Positions 9,701-17,208 are shown, counted from the first letter of the stretch. The stretch: DNA of 64,000 nucleotides from Kribbella steppae (GCF_004342025.1 NZ_SLWN01000007.1:463709-527708); one strand, 5' to 3'. The notes: generated by a model not told the origin, from the sequence alone. Translations and numbers: made by a program.

Positions 9701-11605
9701 GAACAGCTTGCGCAGCTCGGGACGTTCCTCGGTGTCGGTCGGCACCTTGAGCCCGAAGTCGTAGATGTACGCCGTCGCGTCGCCGGACCGGATCTCGTAC
9801 GGGCGCTCGTCGATCACCTCGACGCCCATGTGGGTCAGGTGCGGCAGCACCTGCGACAGCGACAGCGCGGAACCGGTCCGGTAGACCTTGAAGCGCCGCT
9901 CGCCCTCCCACTCCTCGTCGATCGGGCTGTAGAGCGACATGGCCAGGCCGTTCTCCGGCGGCAGGCTCTCCAGCACGTTGACGTCGTTGACCGCGACGCG
10001 GGCGTCGAAGTCCTCTTTGTACGCCTCCGGGAACGCGTCGGCGTACTTGCGGGCCAGCTGTGTGACCGCGCCGTCGCCGCCCTTGGCGTGCAGTGCGGCG
10101 GTGAAGTCGTCGGCCCAGGCCCGGGTCGCCTCGACCACCTTCTGCTCGAGCAGCTCGGCGTCGTACTCACCGACGGTCTCGCCCTGCTTCATCCGGACGA
10201 CGAAGTGGACGCGGGCGAGCACGGACTCGGTCACGTAGGCGGCGTAGGTGACGGTCTCGGCGCCGATGGCGTCCTTGAGGATCTGCTGCATCTTCAACCG
10301 GACCGCGGTGGTGTAGCGGTCACGCGGCAGATACACCAGGCACGACAGGTAGCGGTTGTAGACGTCACGTCGTACGAACAGCTTGACGGCGCGACGCTCC
10401 TGCATGTGCAGCACGGACTGCACGATCGGCAGCAGGTCCTCCACCGGCGCCTGCAGCAGCTCGTCGCGCGGGTAGGTCTCCAGTACGTCGAGCAGGCCCT
10501 TGCCACTGTGGCTGTTCGGGTCGAAGCCGGTCAGCCGGAACAGCTCCAGCGCCTTGCGCCGCAGCACCGGCACCTGCATGACGCTCTCGGTGTACGCCGT
10601 CGACGACAACAGACCGATGAAGCGGGACTCCGCGATCGGCTCGCCGTTCTCGTCGAACTGCTTGATGCCGACGTAGTCCAGGTACGCCGACCGGTGCACG
10701 GTGGAGCGCGAGTTCGCCTTGGTCAGGATGAGCAGCTTGCGCTCCTGCGCCTTCGCGCTCACCTCAGGCGGCAGCTTGCCCGAGTTCGGCTTCGGGTCGG
10801 CCCGGAGAATGCCCAGGCCGGACCCCGGCCGGCCGCGGAGGATGCCCTGCTCGCCCTCCATGGTGAAGTCGTACTCGCGGTAGCCGAGGAAGGTGAAGTG
10901 CTCGTCGGCGAGCCACTCGAGCAGCTCGCGGGCCTCCTCGACCTCGTGCTCGCTCACCGGCAGCTTGGAGGCGTCCAGCCCGTCGGCGATGGTGACGGCT
11001 CGCTCGTGCATCTTCGGCCAGTCCTCGACCGCCACCCGCACGTCGTGCAGCACCCGCTGCAGCTCCTCCTCCAGAGCGCGCTGCTCGGCGACGTCGGAGA
11101 TCCGCTCGATCTCCAGGTGCATCCAGCTCTCCCGGACCAGGTCGTGCTCGTCCGAGGTGGCGGTGTCGTCCAGGACCTCCTGGAGCGTGCCGGCGACGTC
11201 CCGCCGGACAACGAACTGCGGGTGCACCAGCAGCTGCAGCTCGAGGTTGTGCTCGTTGATCACCATCGACGCGCTGTCCACCAGGAACGGCATGTCGTCG
11301 ACGACGATCTCCACCACGGTCCGGCCGTTCGCCGACCAGCCGTGGTCCTCCGGGGTCGGGGTGAAGACGTGCACCTTCGCGGTGCCCTGCGGCCGCGACG
11401 TCGCGGACTTGTAGTGGTGCTTCGCGGCGCCCAGGCAGTCGGTCGGCTCCCGCTCGGCGACGTCCTCGGCGGCGACATGGCGGTAGTACCGCTCGAGGAA
11501 CGTTCTCAGCTTGGCCGGATCGATCGACTTGTCGTGCCCATGTGATCCCGCAGCCACCGCCTTGGCGAGCACTTCCGCCTTCTGGACGTCCAGCTTGCTC
11601 TGCAT
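6743..11605 (-). CDS. gdh: NAD-specific glutamate dehydrogenase, large (about 180 kDa) type
   Basis: The longest gene in the window, about 1,620 residues, the usual size of the actinobacterial/proteobacterial large NAD-GDH, which oxidatively deaminates glutamate to 2-oxoglutarate. The N-terminal third holds the ACT-like regulatory segments of the family (for example EIVVDDMPFLVDSASMVI). The catalytic core lies near residues 800-1,200, with GAVARGGLRWSDRREDFRTE, VKNSVIVPVGAKGGF containing the catalytic Lys, and VVGVGDMSGDVFGNGML for dinucleotide binding. The longest frame would start 51 bases upstream; I prefer the ATG at 11605 because MQSKLDVQKAE begins the homologous region and GGAG lies upstream. 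It is probably monocistronic, with a gene remnant just downstream. Confidence 0.95.
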   Translation of the reverse strand: MQSKLDVQKAEVLAKAVAAGSHGHDKSIDPAKLRTFLERYYRHVAAEDVAEREPTDCLGAAKHHYKSATSRPQGTAKVHVFTPTPEDHGWSANGRTVVEIVVDDMPFLVDSASMVINEHNLELQLLVHPQFVVRRDVAGTLQEVLDDTATSDEHDLVRESWMHLEIERISDVAEQRALEEELQRVLHDVRVAVEDWPKMHERAVTIADGLDASKLPVSEHEVEEARELLEWLADEHFTFLGYREYDFTMEGEQGILRGRPGSGLGILRADPKPNSGKLPPEVSAKAQERKLLILTKANSRSTVHRSAYLDYVGIKQFDENGEPIAESRFIGLLSSTAYTESVMQVPVLRRKALELFRLTGFDPNSHSGKGLLDVLETYPRDELLQAPVEDLLPIVQSVLHMQERRAVKLFVRRDVYNRYLSCLVYLPRDRYTTAVRLKMQQILKDAIGAETVTYAAYVTESVLARVHFVVRMKQGETVGEYDAELLEQKVVEATRAWADDFTAALHAKGGDGAVTQLARKYADAFPEAYKEDFDARVAVNDVNVLESLPPENGLAMSLYSPIDEEWEGERRFKVYRTGSALSLSQVLPHLTHMGVEVIDERPYEIRSGDATAYIYDFGLKVPTDTEERPELRKLFSDTFQAVWEGRAESDKLNALVLRGNLSWRQVSILRAYRKYIRQGGTPFSQNYIENTFLNHVDVAGLLVQLFETSFDPARGAADDPDRRTLAGQLEKEILAALDTVKSLDEDRILRSYLTVIKATLRTNYFQPAVADGSPRPYISLKLEPKAIPDLPQPRPAYEIFVYSPQVEGVHLRFGAVARGGLRWSDRREDFRTEVLGLVKAQMVKNSVIVPVGAKGGFYAKQLPDPAVDRDAWMAEGIASYKTFISGLLDITDNIVAGEIVAPRDVVRYDGDDAYLVVAADKGTATFSDIANGVAKEYGFWLGDAFASGGSVGYDHKAMGITARGAWESVKRHFRELGHDCQNQDFTVVGVGDMSGDVFGNGMLLSEHIRLVAAFDHRHIFLDPSPDAAKSFAERRRLFELPRSSWADYDASLISAGGGVFPRTDKAIPISAEVREALGIEGAPATLTPAELMNAILKAPVDLFWNGGIGTYVKSSGETNADVGDKANDAIRINGSELRARAVGEGGNLGFTQLGRIEYAMQGGRINTDFIDNVAGVDTSDHEVNIKILLDKVVADGDLTEKQRNDIIASMTDEVAGLVLKSNYRQNLALANGTAQAPALMHVHQDWVRRLEKQGLLDRELEFLPSVAEFKRRKAEGRGLSSPELSVLLAYTKIVMEAELLKTSLPDDQFLAHKLASYFPKPIQQRFADQIQSHQLRREIITTQVVNEFVNTSGITAYHRLSLETGGSVEDVVRANLAASRIFQQPELLARNAELDNVVDAATQTHMRLETRTLVERATRWLVSNRRSPIDIEELIEFFAPGIAKLTAALPDVLRGRELALFEQRRETLVNKGVPADFASRIAVLPPAYGGLGIVETASRDDLDIMEVAKVHFALGERLQLGAFLERIIGLPRTDRWQTMARAALRDDLHAVHARLTAQVLETTDASAEPEQRVIAWQDQNETALSRAATMLEEIVETEGPELAHLSVGLRLVRTLLANQA

Positions 11606-11733
11606 TCCCCACCGTCTCCAACGCGTGACATCGGCGCCGTTCGCACCGGACCGCACGACATTGTGCCGTCACTCAGAGACTAGTCCACCTCGGTCACTGG
11701 TGTGATGTCGGGACGAGCCTGTCCGGAGCCTGA

Positions 11734-11952
11734 TCAATCACGTTCAACAGGTGGATCAAGACGCAATGCCAGGGCGGGGCAAGCCAGCACTGCGCGGCGC
11801 GCATGCGGTAGCTCACCGGCGGTGATCTCACGGCCCCGGAGGACGGGAAAACCCCACTCGTCAAGGGCCACGTCGTCCGGCAACAGAGTCGCGCACAGAC
11901 CGTGCCCATCACACCGGGTCCAGTCGATCTCCACCTTGTTTGCTGTATTCAC
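11734..11952 (-). CDS. Small ferredoxin, CxxHxxC type
   Basis: About 72 residues with one iron-sulphur site: Cys14, His17, Cys20 and Cys58 followed by Pro. Actinobacterial ferredoxins with His (or another residue) in place of the second Cys usually carry a [3Fe-4S] cluster and donate single electrons, often to P450s. Here the gene ends a redox operon, so transfer to or from the NuoF-like partner is more likely. The GTG at 11952 overlaps the preceding stop as GTGA and is 5 nt from GGAGGT; an ATG one codon earlier is possible but too close to the ribosome site. Confidence 0.88.
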   Translation of the reverse strand: MNTANKVEIDWTRCDGHGLCATLLPDDVALDEWGFPVLRGREITAGELPHARRAVLACPALALRLDPPVERD

Positions 11953-13169
11953 CATGCACCTCCGGGTACCGGTAGGACGCCCTTGACCTGGCGCCCGCAG
12001 CCACTGCCGGCGAGGTGCAGCCGGACGTCCTCGCCGAACACCTCCAGCGCCGATGCGAGGAACCGCGCCGAGCCGTCGGGGTGTGCGCACGCTCCCCGCC
12101 CTGGGACCAGTCCCAGATGCCGCTCGGCGTCGTGCCAGCCGGACGGGTCGCCCTTCACGAGCCTGTCGAAGTCGTCGACCAGTGAGGCGAGTCCGAACAC
12201 GCATGGTCCGCACTGCCCAGCCGACTGGCTTGCCAGCCACTGCGAGACCCGGTGCACCTCACCAAGCGGGCAGGTCTCCGTACCGAGCGCCAGGATGATC
12301 CCCGCGGACACATCCGGTCGCTTCAGGACCACGCCGCCGCTGTGCGGCAGCCACCGGCCGTGGTACCCACCGAGCAGCACCGGACCGGCCTCAGCCCCGG
12401 AGAACTGCATGACAGCCTCCAGCGGTACGCCGATCGGCGTCTCGATCACACCGGGCCGCTGCACCGCGCCATCGACGGTCAGCAACTGCGTCCCTGGCTC
12501 ACTGATCAGTCCGGTACTGCTGAACCGCTTCGACCCCAGCCGAGCCAGTACGGCGAGCTGCGCGAACGTCTCCACATTCGACAGGAACGTCGGGCGCCGG
12601 TGATACCCCTTCCGCGTCGGCAACACCCTCCGACCCGGCGGTACGGCGGGACCACCTTCGAGCACGCTCAACACCGCACGAGCCTCGCCGGCGACGAAAC
12701 GGCCGGGAGTGTCACTGACCTCGATCGCCAGACCGTCGTCCCGCTCCATCAGCGCCTCACGGATGGACGTGGCGGCTTCGGCATCATGTACGGCGATCAG
12801 CACGTGCGGAGCGCCAAGCGCCCGGGCCAGCCCGGTGGCACCGTCCAGGACGAGGTGTGGCGCGAGCGTGAGGAGCAGTCGATCCTTGCGGCTCACCGGC
12901 TCGCTTTCGGACCCGTTGACGACCACGGCTTCGATGCCCTTGGCCGGCAGGTCGGCAAGCTTGAGTGCGACCGGGAAGGCCGCGCCACCGCGTCCTCTCA
13001 ATCCCACGGCCTCGGTCAGCTTGGTGTAGTCCGCCCGGGTCAGGTCCGGCTGGGCTCCATGAGTAAAGAGGTGTCGCTGCCGGTCAGCCCGGCCTTGGTC
13101 GAGTCCGGCCAGCAGCCTCGGCTCACCGATGACCCTCAGCTCGACTCTGGCCGCTTGCAACATCGTCAT
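11949..13169 (-). CDS. NuoF-like NADH/FMN/iron-sulphur oxidoreductase subunit
   Basis: A 406-residue protein resembling the 51-kDa subunit of complex I and related diaphorases. Visible are LRGRGGAAFPVALKL near residue 60 (FMN/NADH-binding glycine-rich motif), NGSESEPVSRKDRLLL near residue 84, an SLBB-like region with LLTVDGAVQRPGVIE, and a C-terminal iron-sulphur segment GQCGPCVFGL with a further Cys in GACAHPDGS. The likely role is electron exchange between NAD(P)H and the neighbouring ferredoxin or haem membrane protein. The ATG at 13169 overlaps the upstream stop (ATGA) and has GGAGG; the longer reading adds 41 low-complexity residues and is unlikely. No nuo genes are nearby, so it is not a complex I subunit. 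Confidence 0.85.
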   Translation of the reverse strand: MTMLQAARVELRVIGEPRLLAGLDQGRADRQRHLFTHGAQPDLTRADYTKLTEAVGLRGRGGAAFPVALKLADLPAKGIEAVVVNGSESEPVSRKDRLLLTLAPHLVLDGATGLARALGAPHVLIAVHDAEAATSIREALMERDDGLAIEVSDTPGRFVAGEARAVLSVLEGGPAVPPGRRVLPTRKGYHRRPTFLSNVETFAQLAVLARLGSKRFSSTGLISEPGTQLLTVDGAVQRPGVIETPIGVPLEAVMQFSGAEAGPVLLGGYHGRWLPHSGGVVLKRPDVSAGIILALGTETCPLGEVHRVSQWLASQSAGQCGPCVFGLASLVDDFDRLVKGDPSGWHDAERHLGLVPGRGACAHPDGSARFLASALEVFGEDVRLHLAGSGCGRQVKGVLPVPGGAW

Positions 13170-13738
13170 CGGGTCCTCCCGGCTCGTGCGAGGTTGAGCG
13201 GCGTACTGGCGCGTGCTGCCTGACTGCGGACCCGGTAGGCACCCGCTGCGGCGACTGCGGCCAGGCAGCCGATGGTGATGGCGAGCATCCACGGCGTACC
13301 GCGGTCCGTACCGGCCAGCAGCGCGTGCCCGATGGACAGCAGCCAGCCGGCCGAGGCGGCGATGTGGATCGTGCGCCAGTGCTTGGTGAAGGCTTCGGAC
13401 GTGGCCAGCCGACCGCGGGCGGCTCCGACGACAGCGGCCAGGACGAGCCCGTAGAGGGCGAGCGTGCCGACCGCCATGGCGACGGGTCGATAGCCCGCGC
13501 CGAATGGCCAGACCAGAACCGTCGGACTGATGGCTACATAGCTGTCAGAGATCACCGCGACTACATGGGTGATCAGCAGGACCAGACCGGTGGCAGCAGC
13601 CGAGCGGTGGACGTACTGCAGCCAGAAGCGCCGCTCGGGCTTGCGACTGCCCGACGTGAGGATGCCGAGCGAGGCCGACACCGTGAACATGACCATGGCG
13701 ACGACTCCGGCCGCGCGGGCCAGGTACCACAGCGTCAT
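13166..13738 (-). CDS. Ferric-reductase-like transmembrane haem protein
   Basis: A 190-residue integral membrane protein with five or six hydrophobic helices and His residues placed to hold haem: HRSAAATGLVLLITHVVAV (His pair near residues 44 and 58), KHWRTIHIAAS and SIGHALLAG. This matches the ferric reductase-like transmembrane domain shared by YedZ/MsrQ and NOX-type proteins. It lacks a FAD/NAD domain, which the adjacent NuoF-like protein and ferredoxin may supply. Its ATG overlaps the apbE stop (TGATG) and its stop overlaps the NuoF-like start. It probably moves electrons across the membrane. Confidence 0.82.
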   Translation of the reverse strand: MTLWYLARAAGVVAMVMFTVSASLGILTSGSRKPERRFWLQYVHRSAAATGLVLLITHVVAVISDSYVAISPTVLVWPFGAGYRPVAMAVGTLALYGLVLAAVVGAARGRLATSEAFTKHWRTIHIAASAGWLLSIGHALLAGTDRGTPWMLAITIGCLAAVAAAGAYRVRSQAARASTPLNLARAGRTR

Positions 13739-14646
13739 CAGGCGGCCCTGCTCGCAGCGGGCCAGCCCGCCAGCTCAGTGACCTCACCGTCGTCCGCCAC
13801 CAGCCTGGCCGGGTGGCCGGCCAGCGTCAGCCGCCCGACCGCCGCTTCGCCTGTCGCGACGAGCGCCGTACTGAAGGTGTTCGCTCGTACGGCGGTCGGC
13901 GCCCAGACCGATGCGGTCCGCCAAGGCCCGTCCGCGGGCTTACCGGTCCGCGGGTCGATCAGGTGGTGAGCGGAGCCGTCCGGAGTCTCCCAACGCCGTA
14001 CTGTCCTCGTCGACGTAGTCAGGCCACCGTGAGCCAGGGTGACGAGCACTCCGGGATCGCCGGCGCGTTCAGCGACCGTGATGATCCATGGCTCGGCCGG
14101 CTCACCGGCAGCGCGCAGGTCGCCGCCGATCTCGACGAGCACAGCACAGCCGTACCGCTTGCTGAGCACCAGGGCGGCCCGGTCCGCGGTCCACGCCTTG
14201 GCGATCGCCCCGAGGTCGAGAGCAGAGTCCTGCGGTACGCCGAGCAGCGCGAGCTTCCGGTTGAGTCGGACCTGCTCCCAGCCCGGGATCGGCTTCAGCT
14301 CCTCGGCCGGCTGCGGGAAGCGCCGTCGTACCCGCTCGATGTCGTCGTTGTAGCCGGCCGCGATCACCGCGGCGCCGACCGTCGGGTCGACCGCGCCGCC
14401 GCTCATGGACGCGGCCACCAGGCTGACGTCGACCAGGTCGACCAGCAGCCGCGACACCGGGACCATCGCATCTGCCCGGGAGTTCACGACCGACAGCTCG
14501 GAGTCCGGCCGGAACCGGCTGGCGGCCTTGTCGACCCGGTCCATCAACGCCTTCAGCTCACCGCAGGCGGCGCCGAGGACGGCCGGGTCGTCGACCGTCA
14601 GCCGGACCGTGCAGCTCCACGCGGTCCAGGTGCGGGATGCGGTCAT
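13738..14646 (-). CDS. apbE: FAD:protein FMN transferase (ApbE family)
   Basis: A 302-residue ApbE-type enzyme, which attaches FMN covalently to Thr/Ser of target proteins. Seen are SRFRPDSELSVVNS near residue 42, AVDPTVGAAVIAAGY near residue 88, the core motif DLGAIAKAWTADRAA near residue 143, VEIGGDLRAAG, and HHLIDPRTGKPADGPW towards the C-terminus with the metal-binding Asp. No clear signal peptide is present, so it is expected in the cytoplasm or loosely membrane-bound. It overlaps the Ser-rich gene upstream (ATGA) and the haem protein downstream. No canonical DxxSGAT acceptor is visible in the operon. Confidence 0.92.
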   Translation of the reverse strand: MTASRTWTAWSCTVRLTVDDPAVLGAACGELKALMDRVDKAASRFRPDSELSVVNSRADAMVPVSRLLVDLVDVSLVAASMSGGAVDPTVGAAVIAAGYNDDIERVRRRFPQPAEELKPIPGWEQVRLNRKLALLGVPQDSALDLGAIAKAWTADRAALVLSKRYGCAVLVEIGGDLRAAGEPAEPWIITVAERAGDPGVLVTLAHGGLTTSTRTVRRWETPDGSAHHLIDPRTGKPADGPWRTASVWAPTAVRANTFSTALVATGEAAVGRLTLAGHPARLVADDGEVTELAGWPAASRAA

Positions 14647-14978
14647 GATCCGTTGCTCCCACCCTGCGACGTGGAGCCCGACGACGCCGACCCGAGTCCG
14701 CTGCTGCTCGAGTCGTCCGAGCTGGAGCCGCTGCTGCCTGAGCTGCTCGAACTGCTCGAGTTGCCGGAGCTGCTGCTGGAGCCCGAGTCGTCGGAGCTGG
14801 TGGAGCTGGCCGTCGTACCGGTGCTGCCGGAGTCGGACTGACGGGCGGACACGACGGCGACGGACAGGCCGGTGCCGCCGATGCCGAGGATCGCCGTCGC
14901 GATCGCAGCCGCCGAGGCCCGGCGCAACCAGCGCCGGCGGGGAGAGTGGGACTCGTCGAACGCATCTGTGGTGACCAT
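14643..14978 (-). CDS. Ser-rich single-pass membrane protein at head of the redox operon
   Basis: A 111-residue protein with a short charged N-terminus, one transmembrane helix at about residues 22-45 (AAAIATAILGIGGTGLSVAV), then an extracellular tail of almost only Ser, Gly, Thr and Asp. No family was recognised. In comparable operons the ApbE substrate is a membrane-anchored FMN-binding protein; here the tail contains Thr/Ser-rich segments such as DSGSTGTTASS but not the standard flavinylation motif, so an acceptor role is speculation. The ATG at 14978 has GGGAGG about 10 nt upstream; an in-frame start 51 bases earlier is less likely. It overlaps apbE by four bases. Confidence 0.65.
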   Translation of the reverse strand: MVTTDAFDESHSPRRRWLRRASAAAIATAILGIGGTGLSVAVVSARQSDSGSTGTTASSTSSDDSGSSSSSGNSSSSSSSGSSGSSSDDSSSSGLGSASSGSTSQGGSNGS

Positions 14979-15048
14979 GGCCGTAAGCCTCCCGGGAGGC
15001 TCCTCAGCCGCACTCCAAGAGAACCTCAAGCCACCATCAAGTTCTGCT

Positions 15049-15074
15049 GAGAGCTCTCTGAGAGGTCCTCTCAG
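15049..15074. promoter_or_regulatory. Adjacent palindromes between the redox operon and marR
   Basis: GAGAGCTCTC (15049-15058) is a perfect 10-bp palindrome and is followed at once by an inverted repeat with 8-base arms CTGAGAGG/CCTCTCAG around one base (15058-15074). The second overlaps the marR stop codon and both lie 71-96 bp upstream of the Ser-rich gene start. They could be an operator for the redox operon or a terminator for marR; no U-tract follows. Confidence 0.4.
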
Positions 15075-15565
15075 GTCAGCAGGCCGCTGACCTCTGGGGG
15101 GCAGTTGGACTCGCAGTGTTTGCCGATGGTGTCGACGATCTCGTCGGACGCCTCACCGAGGGCGACCATCCGATCCGGGCCGAGGACGTCGACGAAGAAC
15201 TCGCGGACCCTGGCGGCGTGCGCCGGCGCGCAGGCCTTGATCGCGGCCAGCCCCTCGTCGGTGATGACGATCTCGGGGTAGCGGGAGTCGCAGGCTTCCT
15301 TGCGGATGAGGCCGCGCTTCTCCATCCGGCTCAGGTGGTGCGACATCCGGCTCTTCTCCCACTGCGTCGCCCGGCCGAGCTCGAACGCGCGCATCCGGCC
15401 GGACTCCGACTCGGACAGGTTGACCAGGATCTCGAAATCCGAGTTGGACATGCCGAACTCACGCTGCAGGTGACGCTCCAGGTGCGTCGTCAGCGTTTTG
15501 TTCATCAGCAGATAGCTGCGCCACGCGGTCTGCTCGTCGTCGTCGAGCCACGGTCCCTTTGCCAC
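15071..15565 (-). CDS. MarR family transcriptional regulator
   Basis: A 164-residue winged-helix regulator. The DNA-binding part covers about residues 45-110: SNSDFEILVNLSESESGRMR, then ELGRATQWEKSRMSHHLSRMEKRGLIRKE, then the wing DSRYPEIVITDEGLA. It ends with a short Cys-containing tail (KHCESNCPP) that could sense oxidants or metals, which is inference. It diverges from the NmrA gene and shares with it a region holding two identical 14-bp operators, so autoregulation and control of the NmrA gene are likely. Confidence 0.9.
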   Translation of the reverse strand: MAKGPWLDDDEQTAWRSYLLMNKTLTTHLERHLQREFGMSNSDFEILVNLSESESGRMRAFELGRATQWEKSRMSHHLSRMEKRGLIRKEACDSRYPEIVITDEGLAAIKACAPAHAARVREFFVDVLGPDRMVALGEASDEIVDTIGKHCESNCPPEVSGLLT

Positions 15566-15586
15566 GCCCCCATCCTACCGGACGGG

Positions 15587-15636
15587 GTTGACACATCAAC
15601 CTAGCGAGCTACGATCGGCGGAGTTGACACATCAAC
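15587..15636 (+). promoter_or_regulatory. Twin MarR operators with embedded promoter for the NmrA gene
   Basis: GTTGACACATCAAC occurs twice, at 15587-15600 and 15623-15636. Each copy is an inverted repeat GTTGA-CACA-TCAAC, and they are 36 bp apart centre to centre. The first contains TTGACA (15588-15593), a perfect -35 box, followed after 16 bp by TACGAT (15610-15615) as -10. A repressor on the first site would cover the -35; the second site lies in the initially transcribed region. Confidence 0.75.
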
Positions 15637-15653
15637 CCAAGGAGTTCGCGGAT

Positions 15654-16625
15654 ATGAGTGAGAAGAAGCTGATCGCGGTCGTCGGAGCCACCGGAGCGCA
15701 GGGCGGTGGGCTGGTCCGGGCAATCCTGGAGGATCCGTCCGAGGCGTTCGCCGTCCGCGCGCTGACCCGGAGCCCGGAGTCCGCCAAGTCCCAGGCACTC
15801 GCGGCGGCTGGTGCCGAGGTGGTCGCGGCCGACCTGGACGACGAGGCGAGTGTGCGGGCCGCCTTCGAGGGCGTGTACGGCGCTTTCGTGGTGACGAACT
15901 ACTGGGCGCCGCGGACCCCCGAGGAAGAGGCCGCGCGGACAGCCGCGGAGATGGAACTGGCCCAGGCCGAGACCGCCGCCCGGGCCGCTCGCGACGCCGG
16001 CGTCCAGCACCTGATCTGGTCGACCCTCGAGGACACCCGCCCGTTCTTCGGCGACCGGGACGACGTACCCAGCCTGGACGACGGCCGCTACAAGGTCCCC
16101 CACTTCGACGCCAAGGGCGAAGCCGATGCCCTCTTCACGCAGTACGGCGTACCGACGACCAACCTCCGTACGACGTTCTACTTCGACGCCTTCATCGGTG
16201 GGATGGAGCCGACGCGCGACACCGACGGCACCCTCGCCATCACCATGCCGATGGCCGACAAGCCGCTGTCCGGCATCGCCTCCGACGACATCGGCCGGAC
16301 CGCCCTCGCCGTCTTCACCCGGCCTGACCTGATCGGCACCACGATCAGCATCGCCGGCGACCACTTGACCGGCTCGGAGTACGCCGCCGCCCTGACCGGG
16401 GCCCTCGGCGAGAAGGTCGCCTATCGCCCGCTGCCCTGGGACGAGTACCGAGCCCTCCCCTTCCCCCTGGCCACCGAGTTCAGCAACATGTTCCAGTTCT
16501 ACGCCGAAGACCACGAACGCTCCACCGGCGACCGCAACCTCGACAAGGTGCGGGAGTTGAACCCGGCCCTCCAGTCCTTCACCGACTGGCTGTCCAAGCA
16601 CAAGGACGCCATCCCCACGGTGTAA
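15654..16625 (+). CDS. NmrA/HSCARG-type NAD(P)-binding protein
   Basis: A 323-residue atypical short-chain dehydrogenase-like protein. The N-terminus KKLIAVVGATGAQGGGLVRA is the Rossmann nucleotide-binding turn, with further family segments GAEVVAADLDDEASVRAAF and YGAFVVTNYWA. NmrA-like proteins sense NADP or act as quinone/NAD(P)H reductases; here control by a MarR regulator suggests a response to an electrophile or phenolic compound. The ATG at 15654 follows AAGGAG by about 9 nt and lies downstream of the second operator; earlier in-frame starts run through the operators. A strong terminator follows the stop. Confidence 0.85.
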   Translation: MSEKKLIAVVGATGAQGGGLVRAILEDPSEAFAVRALTRSPESAKSQALAAAGAEVVAADLDDEASVRAAFEGVYGAFVVTNYWAPRTPEEEAARTAAEMELAQAETAARAARDAGVQHLIWSTLEDTRPFFGDRDDVPSLDDGRYKVPHFDAKGEADALFTQYGVPTTNLRTTFYFDAFIGGMEPTRDTDGTLAITMPMADKPLSGIASDDIGRTALAVFTRPDLIGTTISIAGDHLTGSEYAAALTGALGEKVAYRPLPWDEYRALPFPLATEFSNMFQFYAEDHERSTGDRNLDKVRELNPALQSFTDWLSKHKDAIPTV

Positions 16626-16630
16626 TCGAC

Positions 16631-16658
16631 GGCGGACCGGACTCGTGTCCGGTCCGCC
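16631..16658 (+). terminator. Terminator hairpin after the NmrA gene
   Basis: A perfect inverted repeat with 11-base arms GGCGGACCGGA/TCCGGTCCGCC and a six-base loop begins 6 bases after the stop codon. The following CTCATTCC is only weakly T-rich, as usual in high-GC actinobacteria. Confidence 0.75.
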
Positions 16659-16781
16659 CTCATTCCCCGACAGTCACTCGTCCGCTCGCGCCATTGACCA
16701 TCGTTTGGCAGCAATCCACGGAGCAGGGACGGAGCAGGATCACGCCTCTGGACGCAACGTCGGCAAGCTCGCGGTGGCACC

Positions 16782-16797
16782 TCTTGGCGCGCCAAGA
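16782..16797. promoter_or_regulatory. Perfect 16-bp palindrome upstream of the DUF4238 remnant
   Basis: TCTTGGCGCGCCAAGA is a perfect 16-base palindrome about 45-60 bp upstream of the start of the broken DUF4238 gene. CATACT at 16828-16833 is a possible -10 box. The position suits an operator, but no dedicated regulator adjoins it. Confidence 0.4.
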
Positions 16798-16841
16798 AGC
16801 CACTACGTTCGGCGGGAGAGACGAGCGCATACTTGGCAACC

Positions 16842-17109
16842 GTGAAGGATCTGAAACGTCACCACCACACGGTGCCAGGCGTCTTGCTTCGCGGCTTTGC
16901 TGACCAGCGCCGGAAGCTGACGATGAGGCGCCGCAGCGGCGAGGCCTGTCTGATCTCCGTCAACCGTGCAACGGTCCGCCGGGCCGGCCAGCCCTGCCTC
17001 ATCACGGCTGACGCGCCAGTAGCGACCATGCCTCACTCCGCTGGGGGCTGGCACAGCGTCCATACGGCAACTCCTGGACACTCTCGGCGCCATCGACACC
17101 GTCAGCTGA
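16842..17109 (+). pseudogene. Broken DUF4238-type gene
   Basis: The first 50 codons after the GTG at 16842 read VKDLKRHHHTVPGVLLRGFA, then LTMRRRSGEACLISVNRA, which matches the N-terminus of DUF4238 proteins (RHHYVPQFLLRxFA followed by a short strand). The frame then loses similarity. A different frame gives a plausible C-terminal piece, SIRQLLDTLGAIDTVS, ending at TGA 17107-17109. Intact family members are some 250-300 residues, so most of the gene is missing. The initiator could also be the TTG at 16833. I interpret this as an internal deletion with frameshift. Confidence 0.5.
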
Positions 17110-17175
17110 CCAAGCCCCACCACCCTTTGTCATCGCACGTTAGGGCAGTGGACCTGCAGCGCGGTGGAAGCGCGT

Positions 17176-17208
17176 CCGCGCCCGGCAGCTGCAGACTGCC
17201 GAGCGCGG
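17176..17208 (-). terminator. Terminator hairpin after infA
   Basis: Arms of 13 bases, CCGCGCCCGGCAG and CTGCCGAGCGCGG, pair with one mismatch around a seven-base loop, starting about 12 bases after the infA stop on the minus strand. It probably ends the acetyltransferase-infA transcript. Confidence 0.7.

Noticed and set aside
6794..11545. A 1,583-codon open frame on the plus strand opposite the glutamate dehydrogenase.
   Set aside because: It is exactly antisense to a complete gene, has no domains and is rich in Arg, Gln, Val and Leu as expected for the reverse frame of GC-rich coding DNA.
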